Below the pieces are notes generated by a model that was not told the origin of the DNA, ran no database searches, and saw nothing but the letters and a program-made list of their open reading frames with translations. A stretch of 64,000 nt of DNA from Aculops lycopersici. Taxonomy: Eukaryota; Arthropoda; Arachnida; Trombidiformes; Eriophyidae. A program made the position numbers and the translations under genes. Within the stretch, counting starts at the first letter, position 1. Each line of letters begins with the position of its first letter. The DNA lies in the NCBI GenBank assembly GCA_015350385.1, contig WNKI01000001.1:6481410-6545409 (forward strand), in the 5' to 3' direction. This document shows, piece after piece, positions 11,501 through 21,369 of this stretch.

Positions 11501-12397
11501 CTCTCGACTGTAGATTTGCACAACAGTCACCATCAACATCAGCATCATCATCGTCGTCGTCGCCGCCGCCAATTACCCAACGCGCTTCACAGAAACTTCC
11601 AGCAACCTCAAAGGTATAGCCAAAAATCAGCTGCGCTGGTGGGTAAACCGGAAGTTGATTTGAAATCGGCCATCAAGATCAATAATGATGTTGCATTGAA
11701 AGAGTTTGTTATGTTGAATCTTAAGCTTGAAGATTCTAGGAGCAGAAATGAATCGGCGATGGCAACGAATCGCTGGAATACCAAAAATCCATCGGCTAAA
11801 GTTGCGCCTTTAAATAAACTTGTTCACAACGATGAGATTGCAAGCTCCAGTAGAGTGGACCGATCAAAACAAGGGCAAATGGTAACTAGAATGCTGAGTA
11901 CCACGAGTAGCGATGTTGGTGGCTTTGGTGGCGAGTTGAGCTCAGCCGAGAGGAGGAGTCGCAGGGATAAATACAAACATCTGGCTCAAGTTGAGAGTTT
12001 GCTCGACCCCAAGCTTTTAGTGGTTGGTTCGTCCACAAATTTTGCACTAAAGACTGCAAGAGCGACGAATAATGTCATTAACAATGGTGCTGACGAAAGC
12101 AGAGTTGCAAACATGAACAATGTAATTAATCCAGTTAGTTTGAGTGATTTGAGACGCACTACCGCCACTCGATATGGTAGATCCAATGAACCCGAAAGGA
12201 GGCGAGCAGAAGCAGAGACACTGCCAAACTTAACTCACTCGACCATGGGACTTTTAAAACTGGCTCACGAAGACGTGGAAAACAATGAGAGAGACAACAA
12301 CGACCACTATGAGGAAGGAGGTCAATTTTTACACGGAATAGTGGGCCAGGGTAGGAGTAGAGTTAATCAGGTCAACTTGAATCGAAGGCACCACTAG
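8582..12397 (+). CDS. Divergent Na+/H+ exchanger-family membrane protein
   Basis: The gene has two coding exons: 8582-9216 and 9313-12397. A 96-bp GTAAGT...TAG intron in phase 2 joins NLNEP to GILMIFG, giving 1,239 residues. It starts with a signal-like helix (residues 1-24), followed by a Ser/Thr/Asn-rich ectodomain to about 178 and then an NHE-like membrane domain. Recognisable NHE segments are the LTDCLLFGTILSS helix, the HVNERLYYLILGENLMNNAV helix, AYLAYTLASLAGTSRI, and AYGGLKGPLAMALVQRL. Family-typical residues have changed. The Asn-Asp pair of 'ESLLNDA' is NN here (N428-N429), the 'DPV' turn is ESN (about 400-402), and the Glu of 'AELFHLSG' is Ser (about 521). The Glu of the GEN motif (E424) and N428 remain. 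A long Asn-rich loop is inserted between early helices. The cytoplasmic tail of about 450 residues carries a His/Arg-rich run. It may be a non-transporting or altered-selectivity paralogue; function is inferred only. Confidence 0.85.
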
Positions 12398-12403
12398 AGG
12401 GGA

Positions 12404-12413
12404 AATAAATAAA
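12404..12413 (+). promoter_or_regulatory. Overlapping poly(A) signals of the exchanger gene
   Basis: Two overlapping AATAAA hexamers start only 7 and 11 nt after the TAG stop, predicting a 3' UTR of a few tens of nucleotides. Confidence 0.6.
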
Positions 12414-13144
12414 ACAAGTTCAGGTTTCATTATTTTACATATTTTTCCTTGTATGATTATGGGAGCGACTTGAAGAGAGAGAGAGAGGGAGAGGGAGATG
12501 CAAAGTCATCTTATCAAAGTCTTCTATGGTCAAGTCTTATATCAGTACGAGTTACAGTAAGGTTCAGCTCTTTATGAAAGCCGACGCGTCTCTTTGGATA
12601 CAAAGGTGCCCCCAGTTTAAACTGGGAGTTTAACCTTTAATTTACTACCAGGCTCACAGTGGATAGTGGTGACAATTTTATTCAAACTCCAACCAACATG
12701 AACATTGTTACTCGTTGGCCACCACCCCCACTAATCCCAAACGTTGGCCAATGGCCTCCGATTAATTGGCCTGTTTGTCCTTTGCCGCTTGAACCTTACA
12801 ATTGCCCGTGATATTGGCAGCGCCGCCGCCGCCGCCGTGATATCGATCCCAAGATTGGTACTTGATTAATATATTCGGGCGATCAATTTATGACTCCCTC
12901 CGACTCTTTAGCCGCTCACTTAAGTCTTGTGAGAACTTGGAGGATTCTAATTGGGGGAGAGAGTTATAATGCGCCAGAGGTAATAGAGGAGGTCAGCGCT
13001 TTGCTTTGGGTTTGACCTTTTGAGCTGAAAAAGATGTGTTGACACTTGGGGGCGAGAGAGAGAGAAAGTGTTTTGTACCTTCGGCCACTTGTTGCCGGAC
13101 GACGCGTGCGCCCGTTGGTTCTGTTGGTTGGATGACAAGTTTGG
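12414..13144. other. Intergenic spacer upstream of the homeobox gene
   Basis: The spacer holds a GA-rich microsatellite at about 12474-12500 and a short CCG run near 12822-12838. It contains no supported gene and presumably includes upstream control sequence for the homeobox gene. Confidence 0.5.
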
Positions 13145-13150
13145 TATAAA
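13145..13150 (+). promoter_or_regulatory. TATA box of the homeobox gene
   Basis: TATAAA within GGTATAAAAG lies 126 nt upstream of the ATG at 13271. Transcription would start near 13175, leaving a leader of about 95 nt. Confidence 0.55.
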
Positions 13151-13270
13151 AGCAATTGTTTCGTTGATTTAAAATTTTAAATCAAACTTTTCAATCACCC
13201 AAGACTTCAAACTTTTGTCCCGACAGTAACTATATATCTCAAAAGCGCATCGCACAGTAACCACATCACA

Positions 13271-13918
13271 ATGGGCTCAACGCAAATTTGGACACATCGC
13301 AACTCACCTGTTGGAGGGGCAACCTCGGCGGCAACACCGTTAACCACCACCGACTACCAGAGAGTTAATCAACAACTGCCAGTTGACAAACAAATGGATC
13401 ACTTCCAATACCCGCCAGCCTTACGCTTTAGTATCGACTATATACTTTCTTTGGCAGTCCAGCATCAGCAACATACTCAACAGCAGCAACTATTCTCGCC
13501 CACTCCACAAATCTATCACCCTAAATTAACGCCCAAAGATCTGCCAATTCCAGGCTCGACTATAAGTGCCATAGGAGGCAGTGGCAGCGGCAGTTGTGTT
13601 GACAATCCCACCAATCCCGTCAAATCAGAACAGACTCCACCACCATCAAACAGAACACTTGGATTCGAACTCGACGACACCCAACTCAGGAGGAAGAAAA
13701 CTCGCACTGTGTTCACAAAGAGTCAGATTATGCTCCTGGAATCTGCATTCAATCTCAAGAGATATCTAAATAGTTGCGAGAGATCTCATTTGGCCAGCAG
13801 TTTGCATTTGACTGAAGCCCAGGTGAAGATTTGGTTTCAAAATAGAAGGAACAAGCTTAAGCGGGAGCCTATGCCAGGTTTTAAGCGACTTCATCCAAGC
13901 TCATTTGTGTGGAATTGA
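13271..13918 (+). CDS. Hmx/NKL-type homeobox transcription factor
   Basis: This is a 215-residue nuclear DNA-binding protein in one exon. The homeodomain spans residues 140-199, with KKTRTVFTKSQIMLLESAF in helix 1 and KIWFQNRRNK in the recognition helix. The pattern KRYLNSCERSHLASSLHLTE at the helix 1-2 region is closest to what I know of the H6/Hmx family ([20 protein letters not shown]). An engrailed-homology-1 motif, FSIDYIL (53-59), predicts recruitment of the Groucho corepressor. Gln/His-rich and Gly/Ser-rich linkers lie between. The homeodomain's last turn reads NKLKRE where Hmx usually has NKWKRQ. No intron interrupts the homeobox. A TATA box upstream and AATAAA about 20 nt after the stop frame the gene. 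Hmx is the best family guess; another NK-like class is possible. Confidence 0.85.
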   Translation: MGSTQIWTHRNSPVGGATSAATPLTTTDYQRVNQQLPVDKQMDHFQYPPALRFSIDYILSLAVQHQQHTQQQQLFSPTPQIYHPKLTPKDLPIPGSTISAIGGSGSGSCVDNPTNPVKSEQTPPPSNRTLGFELDDTQLRRKKTRTVFTKSQIMLLESAFNLKRYLNSCERSHLASSLHLTEAQVKIWFQNRRNKLKREPMPGFKRLHPSSFVWN

Positions 13919-13938
13919 AATTGTTAAGTTTTAATAAT

Positions 13939-13944
13939 AATAAA
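13939..13944 (+). promoter_or_regulatory. Poly(A) signal of the homeobox gene
   Basis: AATAAA begins about 20 nt after the TGA stop, at the end of a TAATAATAA run. Confidence 0.5.
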
Positions 13945-14016
13945 AACAAGAAAACAGAAATGATATGACAATCGAAAGGACAACAAGGGGGTTTCTTTTC
14001 ACAATTTGCTCAATGG

Positions 14017-14022
14017 TTTATT
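14017..14022 (-). promoter_or_regulatory. Candidate poly(A) signal of the small secreted-peptide gene
   Basis: AATAAA on the minus strand (TTTATT as written) lies about 200 nt downstream of the stop of the 68-residue secreted peptide. The gene converges on the homeobox gene here. Confidence 0.4.
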
Positions 14023-14223
14023 GATCTTTCTTTGAACGGATAACTCTCAACAATTAAGTAGATGTTGCAATAACCATTTTTAGAATCTTGCCAGGATGTT
14101 TTTGGGCAGAGTCCTCGCGTCCAAGTTTCTCAGTGGATCTTGTTCACGTATTTTCAATAACCGTTCACATCAATCGAGCAACTTGTTTCAATATTTGTTC
14201 AATAATCTTTCAACAATAGCTGC

Positions 14224-14430
14224 TTACTTCTTCAACAAGTAGGCAGTGCTGTATGGGTAGCCCGCGGCAATTGGGGCCGCGTAAGCTGGTGAGGCCACAG
14301 CATATCCTGGCCATGCGGCTCCGTAGGTGGCATAGGCGGCTGGGTAGGCCGAGAGACCAGACAGGTATTGGGCGCTGGCGACGGCGATGCAGGCGATCAA
14401 GGCGATGGCGACAAAGATAGCACGAGACAT
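14224..14430 (-). CDS. Small secreted Ala/Tyr/Pro-rich peptide
   Basis: This is a 68-residue protein. The best start is the ATG at 14430, because it opens directly on a classic signal peptide (MSRAIFVAIALIACIAVASA, cleavage expected after ASA); the frame stays open upstream only as leader. The mature part of about 48 residues is made almost entirely of Ala, Tyr, Pro, Gly and Ser in loose repeats of the YPAAYATYGAAW / SPAYAAPIAAGYP kind and ends with KK. Such composition is typical of arthropod cuticle, silk-like or egg-coat proteins, or of Gly/Tyr-rich antimicrobial or neuropeptide-like secretions; the sequence does not decide between them. A TATATAAG box sits about 125 bp upstream, as expected for an abundantly expressed tissue-specific gene. 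The leader is rich in CCAAACAAAC-like repeats. Confidence 0.65.
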   Translation of the reverse strand: MSRAIFVAIALIACIAVASAQYLSGLSAYPAAYATYGAAWPGYAVASPAYAAPIAAGYPYSTAYLLKK

Positions 14431-14551
14431 TTTGAGTTTTGGTTTTGGGTTTGGTTGTTTGTTTGGTCGAAGAAAGTTGGTTGTTGATTTGTTTGGTTGT
14501 TTGAAGTTTTGATTGCTTTGAACTGATGAATTTTGAAGCAAACTGCTCGCG

Positions 14552-14559
14552 CTTATATA
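14552..14559 (-). promoter_or_regulatory. TATA box of the small secreted-peptide gene
   Basis: TATATAAG on the minus strand lies about 125 bp upstream of the signal-peptide ATG. It predicts a start near 14525 and a leader of about 95 nt. Confidence 0.6.
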
Positions 14560-17500
14560 CTATTTTTCGATCTTACTTTCTCAAGCTTACCACCACTCTA
14601 AGCGGAAGTGTCTGGATGCGCGCGCCTACTACTCTATCTATCTATCTCACCACAAGCCTAGGAGATTGTTAGCGGCGACATCCACTGGAGACAGCACTAG
14701 CAATCGCATCAAGGTGAAGGCTACCTCTACCTCGCGTGACGCCGCCAAAATGGTCGACGACACCGTCTCGAGCTTTCTATAAACTAGCGCGCAGCATAAT
14801 GGCTCTGGGTTCTGGTTATTTTTGGGACTAATTCCGGGGGAACTTGCGCAAGTTTCACAATGGAGCGCAGCAAATCCCTTGGCGGCGGCGGCAGTTTCAA
14901 GTGCAGCCTTAGCGAGCGAGTAAGTTGGTATCGGGAATAAATCAACTAAAGATGGAGCGCGAAGCTTGTGTTTAGCTGAAACCACTTACAAGCCAGCACA
15001 CAGGGACAGACACTTGTTGCACGCGCTGCTCCTAGCCAAAACTTGTAGCCACAACCCACTCGATGTTCAGTGTCGTTGGTGCCAGTGTTAGAGCTGGCGC
15101 TGGTGCTAACAAGCTACTTGTGTCTCGCCAGCAAGACCCGTTATTGCTGGCGGCACACAGAAAGGCGACAATAGTCGTGGCATTGCTATTGATCCCACTG
15201 GCAAGTGCTTGCTGGCTCGTACAGTATTATTGTATAGTATTATTACTTTATAGCATTATTGTCTAGCTCCTAGTCTAATGCACCATGGTGATGATGATGA
15301 TGATGAGACGCCGCCGAAACCACAAGACACCCAACAAGTGGTAGTGGTGCCGTTAGCTTATTGAATAATTTACCAGCTTTGCGCACAAGAAATTTCTCGT
15401 CAAGATAAGAGAGCAGCTATAATTGTGTGTGATGGCGTTAGCTACTACTACCACAACTAGTAGCACCAGTGCCAATGGTTATTGCCGAGACCTGACGTCA
15501 ATATTAGCACATTTTGGTAAAGGTTTGGGTGGTTGTTGCCTGTTTGTTACTAATAGAACTAGTACCACCGAAGCTAACACCAGAGTTTCCGTCGGCAGCT
15601 GGAGGTGAACTCAAGCCTTTGATTTCGGGAACAGGAAATGGAAATATCAAGCTCACTCGCTGCTGCTTAGTGGCATAGTAGAAGTTAGCGCTAAACTTAG
15701 TTGGAGTAAAGCTGCCTTAATTATTGCCAGTTATCAACCACTTGCCGCACGCGCTACACAACGCGTACTCAGCGGCCACACTGCGAGACCAACTGAAAGT
15801 CTGGTTCTAATCATTTGTTGTGAGTTTTAGTATCTCTATGTTGGTTTAGTGGATATGAGTTTGGAAAGCTGTGAGCTAGCCAAAAGTTGGATAGTTGTTT
15901 GCTCACTTTAAGTCCCACTCGCTGAGCTATCAAGCTGTATGCTTGCACAAGCCTCCCAAGTAACACCAATGCAACACAACTGCAAAGCCTCTCCCGTTGC
16001 TCACATTCCGTTAAAATTGTATTTGAAATTGTTGGCTCAAAACGACCTCACAGGCACTAGATAGATTTAGGATATCAAGTGGATGATGATGATGATGATG
16101 ATTTTCAAGATTATCTAGTGTGCAATCGCTTTAAGGCAATCGAGGTTAGTTTTGTTGGTTGACTCTTGATGTCGTTCTAAACGTTGAGTCCCACAAGCTC
16201 TCGCTGATGTGACGCTTCCTATTATCAAGCTTGTTGGATGCTGATCTTACTCAAGTTGAACTTGAAGCCAGACATTTAATGAGGCAGTATATGTGCAAGT
16301 TTCACAATTTTGATACCCATAGAAGCGACTTGATTCAATCAACGTAGAAAAACTATTGTAACTTTTCTTCCTTTCCGACGGAAGCCACAACAGCAGCGCC
16401 TCTTGTGACCCTAGCGGCCGTTGAGGGCGTTAGATATCATCTTGTGACAAACTACACTTACTCAACGATCTAGCGATTTGATGTATCATTGCACCTGCTA
16501 CAATGACTAGTTTTCTGGTGATAAAATGTATAATTCTCTATTTACTAAGACTCCATCGAAAACATCACGAGTGACGACTCATTTCCCAAGATTAAGGTTT
16601 GAGGGAACTCTTTGCCTCAGTAATCTTTTTGCTCGCATTTGAGATAATATAATTGACTCAATTTACATGCATGAGCCATGGTTTCGGCGGGCAAGTCGTC
16701 AGTAGATGCAACCGAAAACAAATAGCACCATCCGACTTGATCGCGAAGCTATCTGGCGGCCACCATCGCGATCGAAGCCGCCGCCGCCGCATAGGTAGCA
16801 AGCGAGATCACTGAAGCTTGCAGCTCATTATGCGACGCGCACGAGAAACCCCATTGGCCTCACTCTGCACACCCGTGGCATTTGTTTGCCTACTCTAATT
16901 GGACACATTATTTCTCCTTGTCTGCAATATGAACATTCATTCGATCTCTTGTTTCACAACACACTAGTTTCTGTGTCTCTCACTTCCCTTATGAACAAGG
17001 ACTCAAAGGGATGGTCTTTTTTTCTCTACTTTTTTGAGGCCCCGTGCCAGACTGACCGGCAACATCGATGGCGATAGCGCAAAACTAAACGCGCCATTCA
17101 AGTAAAACGCTTGGCCTGTCGCCACTGCGGCTGGCGCCATAACTTGCGCCCCTCCATCTTCGGCCATTGAGAATGAGAACGCGACTGTGACTTACACAAA
17201 TGCTGGCCGCGCCACTGTTGTTTCTCATTTTGGTGACATTTCTACAACACCTTGGATACCCAAAGACTAACAAACTTTGTTATTAGGTAAACTTTATTTA
17301 AATCATAAATAATAACATTATAAAAAATTATTTATTATCTGATAAATGAAATAAAATAGCAACTGAAACTATTATTTCCACTTGGTTGTAAGCTTTAACG
17401 GGTTGCATGACAAACTCAATACCAATACTCATTTTTTCGCAAACTATCTATTGCATCAGATTATTTGGGAATAACCATAGGTTGCAGTAATTAGGCAACT

Positions 17501-17861
17501 TTTAAGAAAACATTTACTATAGCTTTATTTGGGACATTCAACTCATAGACTTGAGGTGGCAACTCCAAGATTGTAAATTTTCTAATATACTCCCCAATTC
17601 CGCAGTATCAAGTTAAAGTCAACTGTCTCGAGCCACTCCAACTGGACTTTTGCACCTAAAACCAGATATGACCCCAGATATATAATCATTCAAAGGGAAG
17701 AGTCACAACTCAAACAATACTCATAGGTGGTGGTCTATCATAAAGTGAACCAAGCGAATAGTATTTTATTTAGTTATCGATCATATATCTCCAAGCAAGT
17801 CTCACAAACAACTTCAATCAATTTCGTTTTTCACACCACCTAATCATAATAAACCAACATA
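14560..17861. other. Long intergenic region, no supported gene
   Basis: The region spans 3.3 kb between the secreted-peptide gene and endophilin. It contains GAT/ATG triplet runs (about 15287-15304 and 16081-16101), a CCG run near 16780, and many TAGC/CTAG-rich stretches. Short ORFs show no domain. The last 500 bp are AT-rich and probably contain the endophilin promoter. Confidence 0.5.
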
Positions 17862-19321
17862 ATGGCTTTTCTACCAGGTTTAAAGAAGCAGCTTAACAAG
17901 GCCAATCAGTTTATGAGCGAAAAGATTGGAGGAGTTGAGGGTACGAAACTCAACGAGGAGTTTATGGAAATGGAGCGTAAAACTGATCTCACAGCAGAGC
18001 TAGTCGAGGAACTGATAAACAAAACAAAGGAGTATCTACAGCCAAATCCTGCAACGAGGTCCAAGATGATGCTAAACGCTAAGTTAGCTCAGAATACTCG
18101 AACTAGAAATTACGCTCAACCCGAGGGTATGCTAGGCGAGACTATTCTTAGGATAGCGCATAGATTTGGCGAGGATTCTCCATACGTTAGAAGTCTGATG
18201 GAAACGGGCGAATCCTTTAAGCAAATGGCAGAGATCAAGTATGCACTAGAGGATGATGTTAGACAAGACTTTCTGGAGCCACTTAACCAATTGCAAACCA
18301 AAGAGATCCGTGAGGTTTTATTTCATCGTAAAAAGTTGCAGGGTAGGCGGCTTGATTTTGATTGCAAAAAGCGGAGAAAGGCAAATGGTGCCAATATTGT
18401 GGATGAGGAGATGAAGATTGCCGAGGAGAAGTTCGAGGAGTCATTTAATTTGGCCTCACAAGGAATGCACAATCTTTTGCAAAATGACGTCGAGCAAATA
18501 TCGCAACTTGTCGCGTTGGTTGAAGCTCTACGAGATTTCTACAAATCTTGTGGCTCGATACTGGAGGGTTTGTCCGACAAATTGGGAGCTTTGTAAGTAC
18601 ACTTGACTACTCTAAAACTCTTAGATTTCACTCTCATAGTAACTCTCTTCCTGACACAAACGATCTTCCCTCTCATCACAATCCATCCTCTCACCTAGGC
18701 GGGATGAGTCAGCTGGTCGTCAGCATTCTCAGTATATCCCCAAGAAACTCAATGAACTCAACTTAAATCCAAGTGGCGAAGCTGACTCCTCGGCACCAGC
18801 CGGCCATGTTGGTAAGTCTCTTTCGACTTCGGAAATATATGCCTTATCCATCTCGAACACTCACTCATTCCCAAACTTTAACCACAATCACTATATCTCA
18901 TACTCAACTCAACACAAGCAGAGGTTAACTCCGAAAACCAAGTCGACACCACCACTACCACTCCTACAGGTACTAAATCTATCCCTCTCTATCTGTATAC
19001 ATATGAACTTGTTTTAGAACAGAATTTACTAACATGAATCTCAACATTTTATTCAAATACATAGCAGACCAGAAAACTGATAACGAAAGGAAATTTGGTT
19101 ACTGTGTCGCTCTATACGACTTCCAACCGGAGAACGCAGGCGAACTACCATTCAAAGAAGGCCAAACTCTTAAACTATTCGACCAAATCGACGAGAATTG
19201 GTACGAGGGTGCCCTCGAGGGACCAGACGGAGAGCAGGCCGGCATATTTCCAACGAACTACGTCCGAGTTACTCAACCGATACCAAACGAACAGTCTGAC
19301 CTACCTTCAAATGGAAATTAG
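17862..19321 (+). CDS. EndoA: Endophilin A
   Basis: Endophilin A bends and senses membrane and recruits dynamin and synaptojanin during synaptic-vesicle endocytosis. There are four coding exons: 17862-18592, 18699-18811, 18922-18969 and 19065-19321. All introns are GT-AG, with phases 2, 1 and 1. The joined product has 382 residues, slightly longer than vertebrate endophilins (about 350). Exon 1 encodes the whole N-BAR domain: the amphipathic H0 helix (FLPGLKKQLNKANQFMSEKI), the GTKLNEEFMEMERK and EYLQPNP motifs, and GRRLDFDCKK. Exons 2 and 3 encode the variable linker; exon 3 is only 48 nt and Thr-rich. Exon 4 encodes the C-terminal SH3 domain (ALYDFQPENAGELPFKEG ... IDENWYEGALEG ... FPTNYVRV) with the ALYDF and WYEG signatures. 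The SH3 RT-loop and n-Src elements look intact. Confidence 0.95.
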
Positions 19322-19859
19322 TTTACCTGGCGAATAGACTGACTAATCGACATCCACAATCACATCTCATCACATCAAATCATTTCAAGATTCAGCTAAT
19401 CAATGTATTTTGTTCCCAACCAGGCAAACAACCCCCTTCTACTGTCTTCGGGTTTATTGACTCCAATGATCTCAAGTAGTAATGGGAATCAGATCAAGCT
19501 TTAGGTTATGCTGCTAGTCAGAATGTCTTGCGTCGTGATCTCGATCTCCACAACCTAAAAAATCAGGCGATGGAAGAAGTTAACATCACTAATGAAGATA
19601 ACGTAGAAACTATCGAGGAAAAGGCATTAGCTTGGTGAAACATCAGATGGCTCAGGTCATAATTCCATCAAAAATATGGAATTGCTTTTAACAGAAAGAA
19701 CAGATCTCACAATACTATCTAGTCTCGTGCTTAGCTCAAATAACGAGTTTTGAGCTTCGCATATCCAATTTGTGAGCCCTTTATGGCAAATTATTGTAGT
19801 AAATGATGAGAGGCCATGGGAAAGGTCTGGTAAATTATGTATCGTTGTCTCGCATAGAG
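19322..19859. other. Spacer between convergent endophilin and EDF1 genes
   Basis: This holds the endophilin 3' UTR and spacer. A plus-strand stretch of about 50 codons (19485-19637), open between stops and reading DQALGYAASQNVLRRDLDL and onward, has a protein-like composition. It lacks a start and a recognised family, so it may be a gene relic. Confidence 0.35.
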
Positions 19860-19865
19860 TTTATT
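19860..19865 (-). promoter_or_regulatory. Poly(A) signal overlapping the EDF1 stop codon
   Basis: On the minus strand the sequence reads AAG AAA TAA AC, so the TAA stop is embedded in AATAAA. Confidence 0.45.
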
Positions 19866-20352
19866 TCTTCTTGCTTCCACCAGCGGAGCTCGTAGTTGCC
19901 TTCGCCTTAGGCGCCGGAGGGGCTAGAGGTGTACCTCTGTCTTTTCCCCGAAGCTTGACGCCGAGAGCTCGTTCCATCTTGGAAAAGATTTGATTGTTAG
20001 GTATAGCGGATCCATTCTCGTAGTCTGTTACAACTTGGACCTTCTCGCAAATTTTGGTTGCAAACTCTTCTCGTTTCCAGTTCTTTGCGGCTCTCATTTG
20101 CTGGATTAGTCGGCCAGTGTCGAGGCCCACTTTGTTATGTGATAGTTTCTCTGTTTCCGCGTCAAGCTTAGCTGTATTTAAGGAGGTTCCATGATGCTTG
20201 TTTGCTCCTGCGTTGTATTTCTTCTGCAAATCAACCGTTTCACCCTGTTGAATTGCCTTGTTTATAGCTGTCTTCTTGTTAGTTACTGGAGCTGCCCTCT
20301 TCTTGATCACCGTCACCGAGTCCCAGTCGACATTGCCGTGTAGTGGATTCAT
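19861..20352 (-). CDS. EDF1: Endothelial differentiation-related factor 1 / multiprotein bridging factor 1
   Basis: MBF1 is a transcriptional coactivator that bridges TBP and bZIP or nuclear-receptor activators; it also binds stalled, collided ribosomes. The product is 163 residues (family about 150) from the ATG at 20352; the open frame upstream is leader. Family landmarks are the N-terminal DWDSVTVIKKR, then KYNAGANKH and NTAKLDAETEKLSHNKV, followed by the Cro/C1-type helix-turn-helix. That domain has IQQMRAAKNWKREEFATKI, the VVTDYENGSAIPNNQIFSKM turn and ERALGVKLRGKDRG. The C-terminal tail after the last helix is about 20 residues longer than usual and rich in Pro, Ala, Ser and Lys. The gene has one exon. 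It converges with endophilin and is divergent from the coiled-coil exon at 20.9 kb. Confidence 0.96.
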   Translation of the reverse strand: MNPLHGNVDWDSVTVIKKRAAPVTNKKTAINKAIQQGETVDLQKKYNAGANKHHGTSLNTAKLDAETEKLSHNKVGLDTGRLIQQMRAAKNWKREEFATKICEKVQVVTDYENGSAIPNNQIFSKMERALGVKLRGKDRGTPLAPPAPKAKATTSSAGGSKKK

Positions 20353-20885
20353 TTTGAGATGTATATGTATGATCAATCGTAACTGCAGTTGTTCCCTGAA
20401 GATAGTTATATGGATATTCTGAATATTATATGTGATTAATTGTTCTGGTTTGATAGACCACGAGGTTATCAGGAATAGGGTTGATCGATTATGGTACAAA
20501 GTGTAATGTTTTCTACAGGCAAGATCCCATCGCTTGTTTGTAGCAGTAGCGAAAGTTTCCAGACACTTCTCACTCGCCCTGTAGAATATGTGGGAGCGAA
20601 TGCGAACACAACTGCGGCGATAACAACAACAATAATATCACCGGAAAAGTTGCTTAGTATTTCGATGTAGTGTATACATTCTTTGTAAAATCTCTTAGAT
20701 TGTCGATGTACATATTGTAGCCCATCATTATATCACCAAATACTATGATGATTCGGGTTTCAATTGAATACAACCAGGAATCTAAGTATATCTATATGGC
20801 CGCATCCTGCAGTTTGCACTCCTCCACATTGCAGGCACGAGTATCGCCATAATTAATCCTGGTACAATTTCCATATTGCAATAAG
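20353..20885. other. Divergent promoter region upstream of EDF1
   Basis: This includes the EDF1 leader and promoter and whatever 5' sequence belongs to the plus-strand coiled-coil exon at 20886. No convincing upstream coding exon was found on the plus strand. Confidence 0.35.
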
Positions 20886-21202
20886 CTCTGAGGACCAAAG
20901 CAGATGAGATCAAGAGGATCAACGATAGATTGTCCAGTTTGCATTTGGAACTGGAGTATGCAGCGAAATATAAACAAGTCAAAGAGTACCCAGCATGTGA
21001 GATCACCGAGTCGCTGATGAGGGAGATCGAGAGAAAGAAAGAAATACTCATGAATAAGACAGCCAAGTTGAAGAGTAGTATATCTATTATCGTCGATGCT
21101 TGTAGTAATTTGCAAAAAGTTCTCGAGGATGAAATAGGTACTGACACCGATGATTCGCTTCCACAACACGCCTCACCTGAATATCCTCTTGACAACCCCT
21201 GA
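20886..21202 (+). CDS. Coiled-coil exon, possibly THOC7 C-terminal part
   Basis: The plus-strand frame is open from an AAG acceptor-like site at 20885 to a TGA at 21202, giving about 105 residues. It reads as a charged helix: TKADEIKRINDRLSSLHLEL, then MREIERKKEILMNKTAKLKS and SNLQKVLEDE, ending in an acidic tail. Its length, the heptad-like spacing and the order of 'E-x-E-R-K-K ... LLSxI-xx-LQxxLE-x-E' elements resemble the C-terminal half of the THO-complex subunit THOC7, which acts in mRNA export. That family match is by eye and weak, because coiled coils resemble one another. There is no in-frame ATG upstream before a stop, so the 5' part must be spliced from the 500 bp shared with the EDF1 promoter, or the copy is broken. 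I could not find a phase-compatible donor. Confidence 0.4.
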
Positions 21203-21369
21203 AGTGTCGTATGTTTCCTGTGGGTTAATTTCCCGGGGGTAGTTGTTGTTCTCGAAGAGTTGATAAAATGAAAATTCATATCATAATTGATTATTCCAGT
21301 TATTTCAAGCAAGTTTTCGCTAGGGATTTGTATTTTGACTAGATTCAAACGACAAGCTCCACTTATAAC

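Noticed and set aside
20430..20500. Plus-strand stretch reading DHEVIRNR, resembling the THOC7 N terminus
   Set aside because: It has no in-frame ATG, is closed by stops on both sides, and lies antisense to the EDF1 leader; the resemblance is only a few residues.
20782..21348. 188-codon minus-strand ORF with hydrophobic stretches
   Set aside because: It is antisense to the coiled-coil exon; Leu/Ile-rich reverse complements of charged helices are expected shadows.
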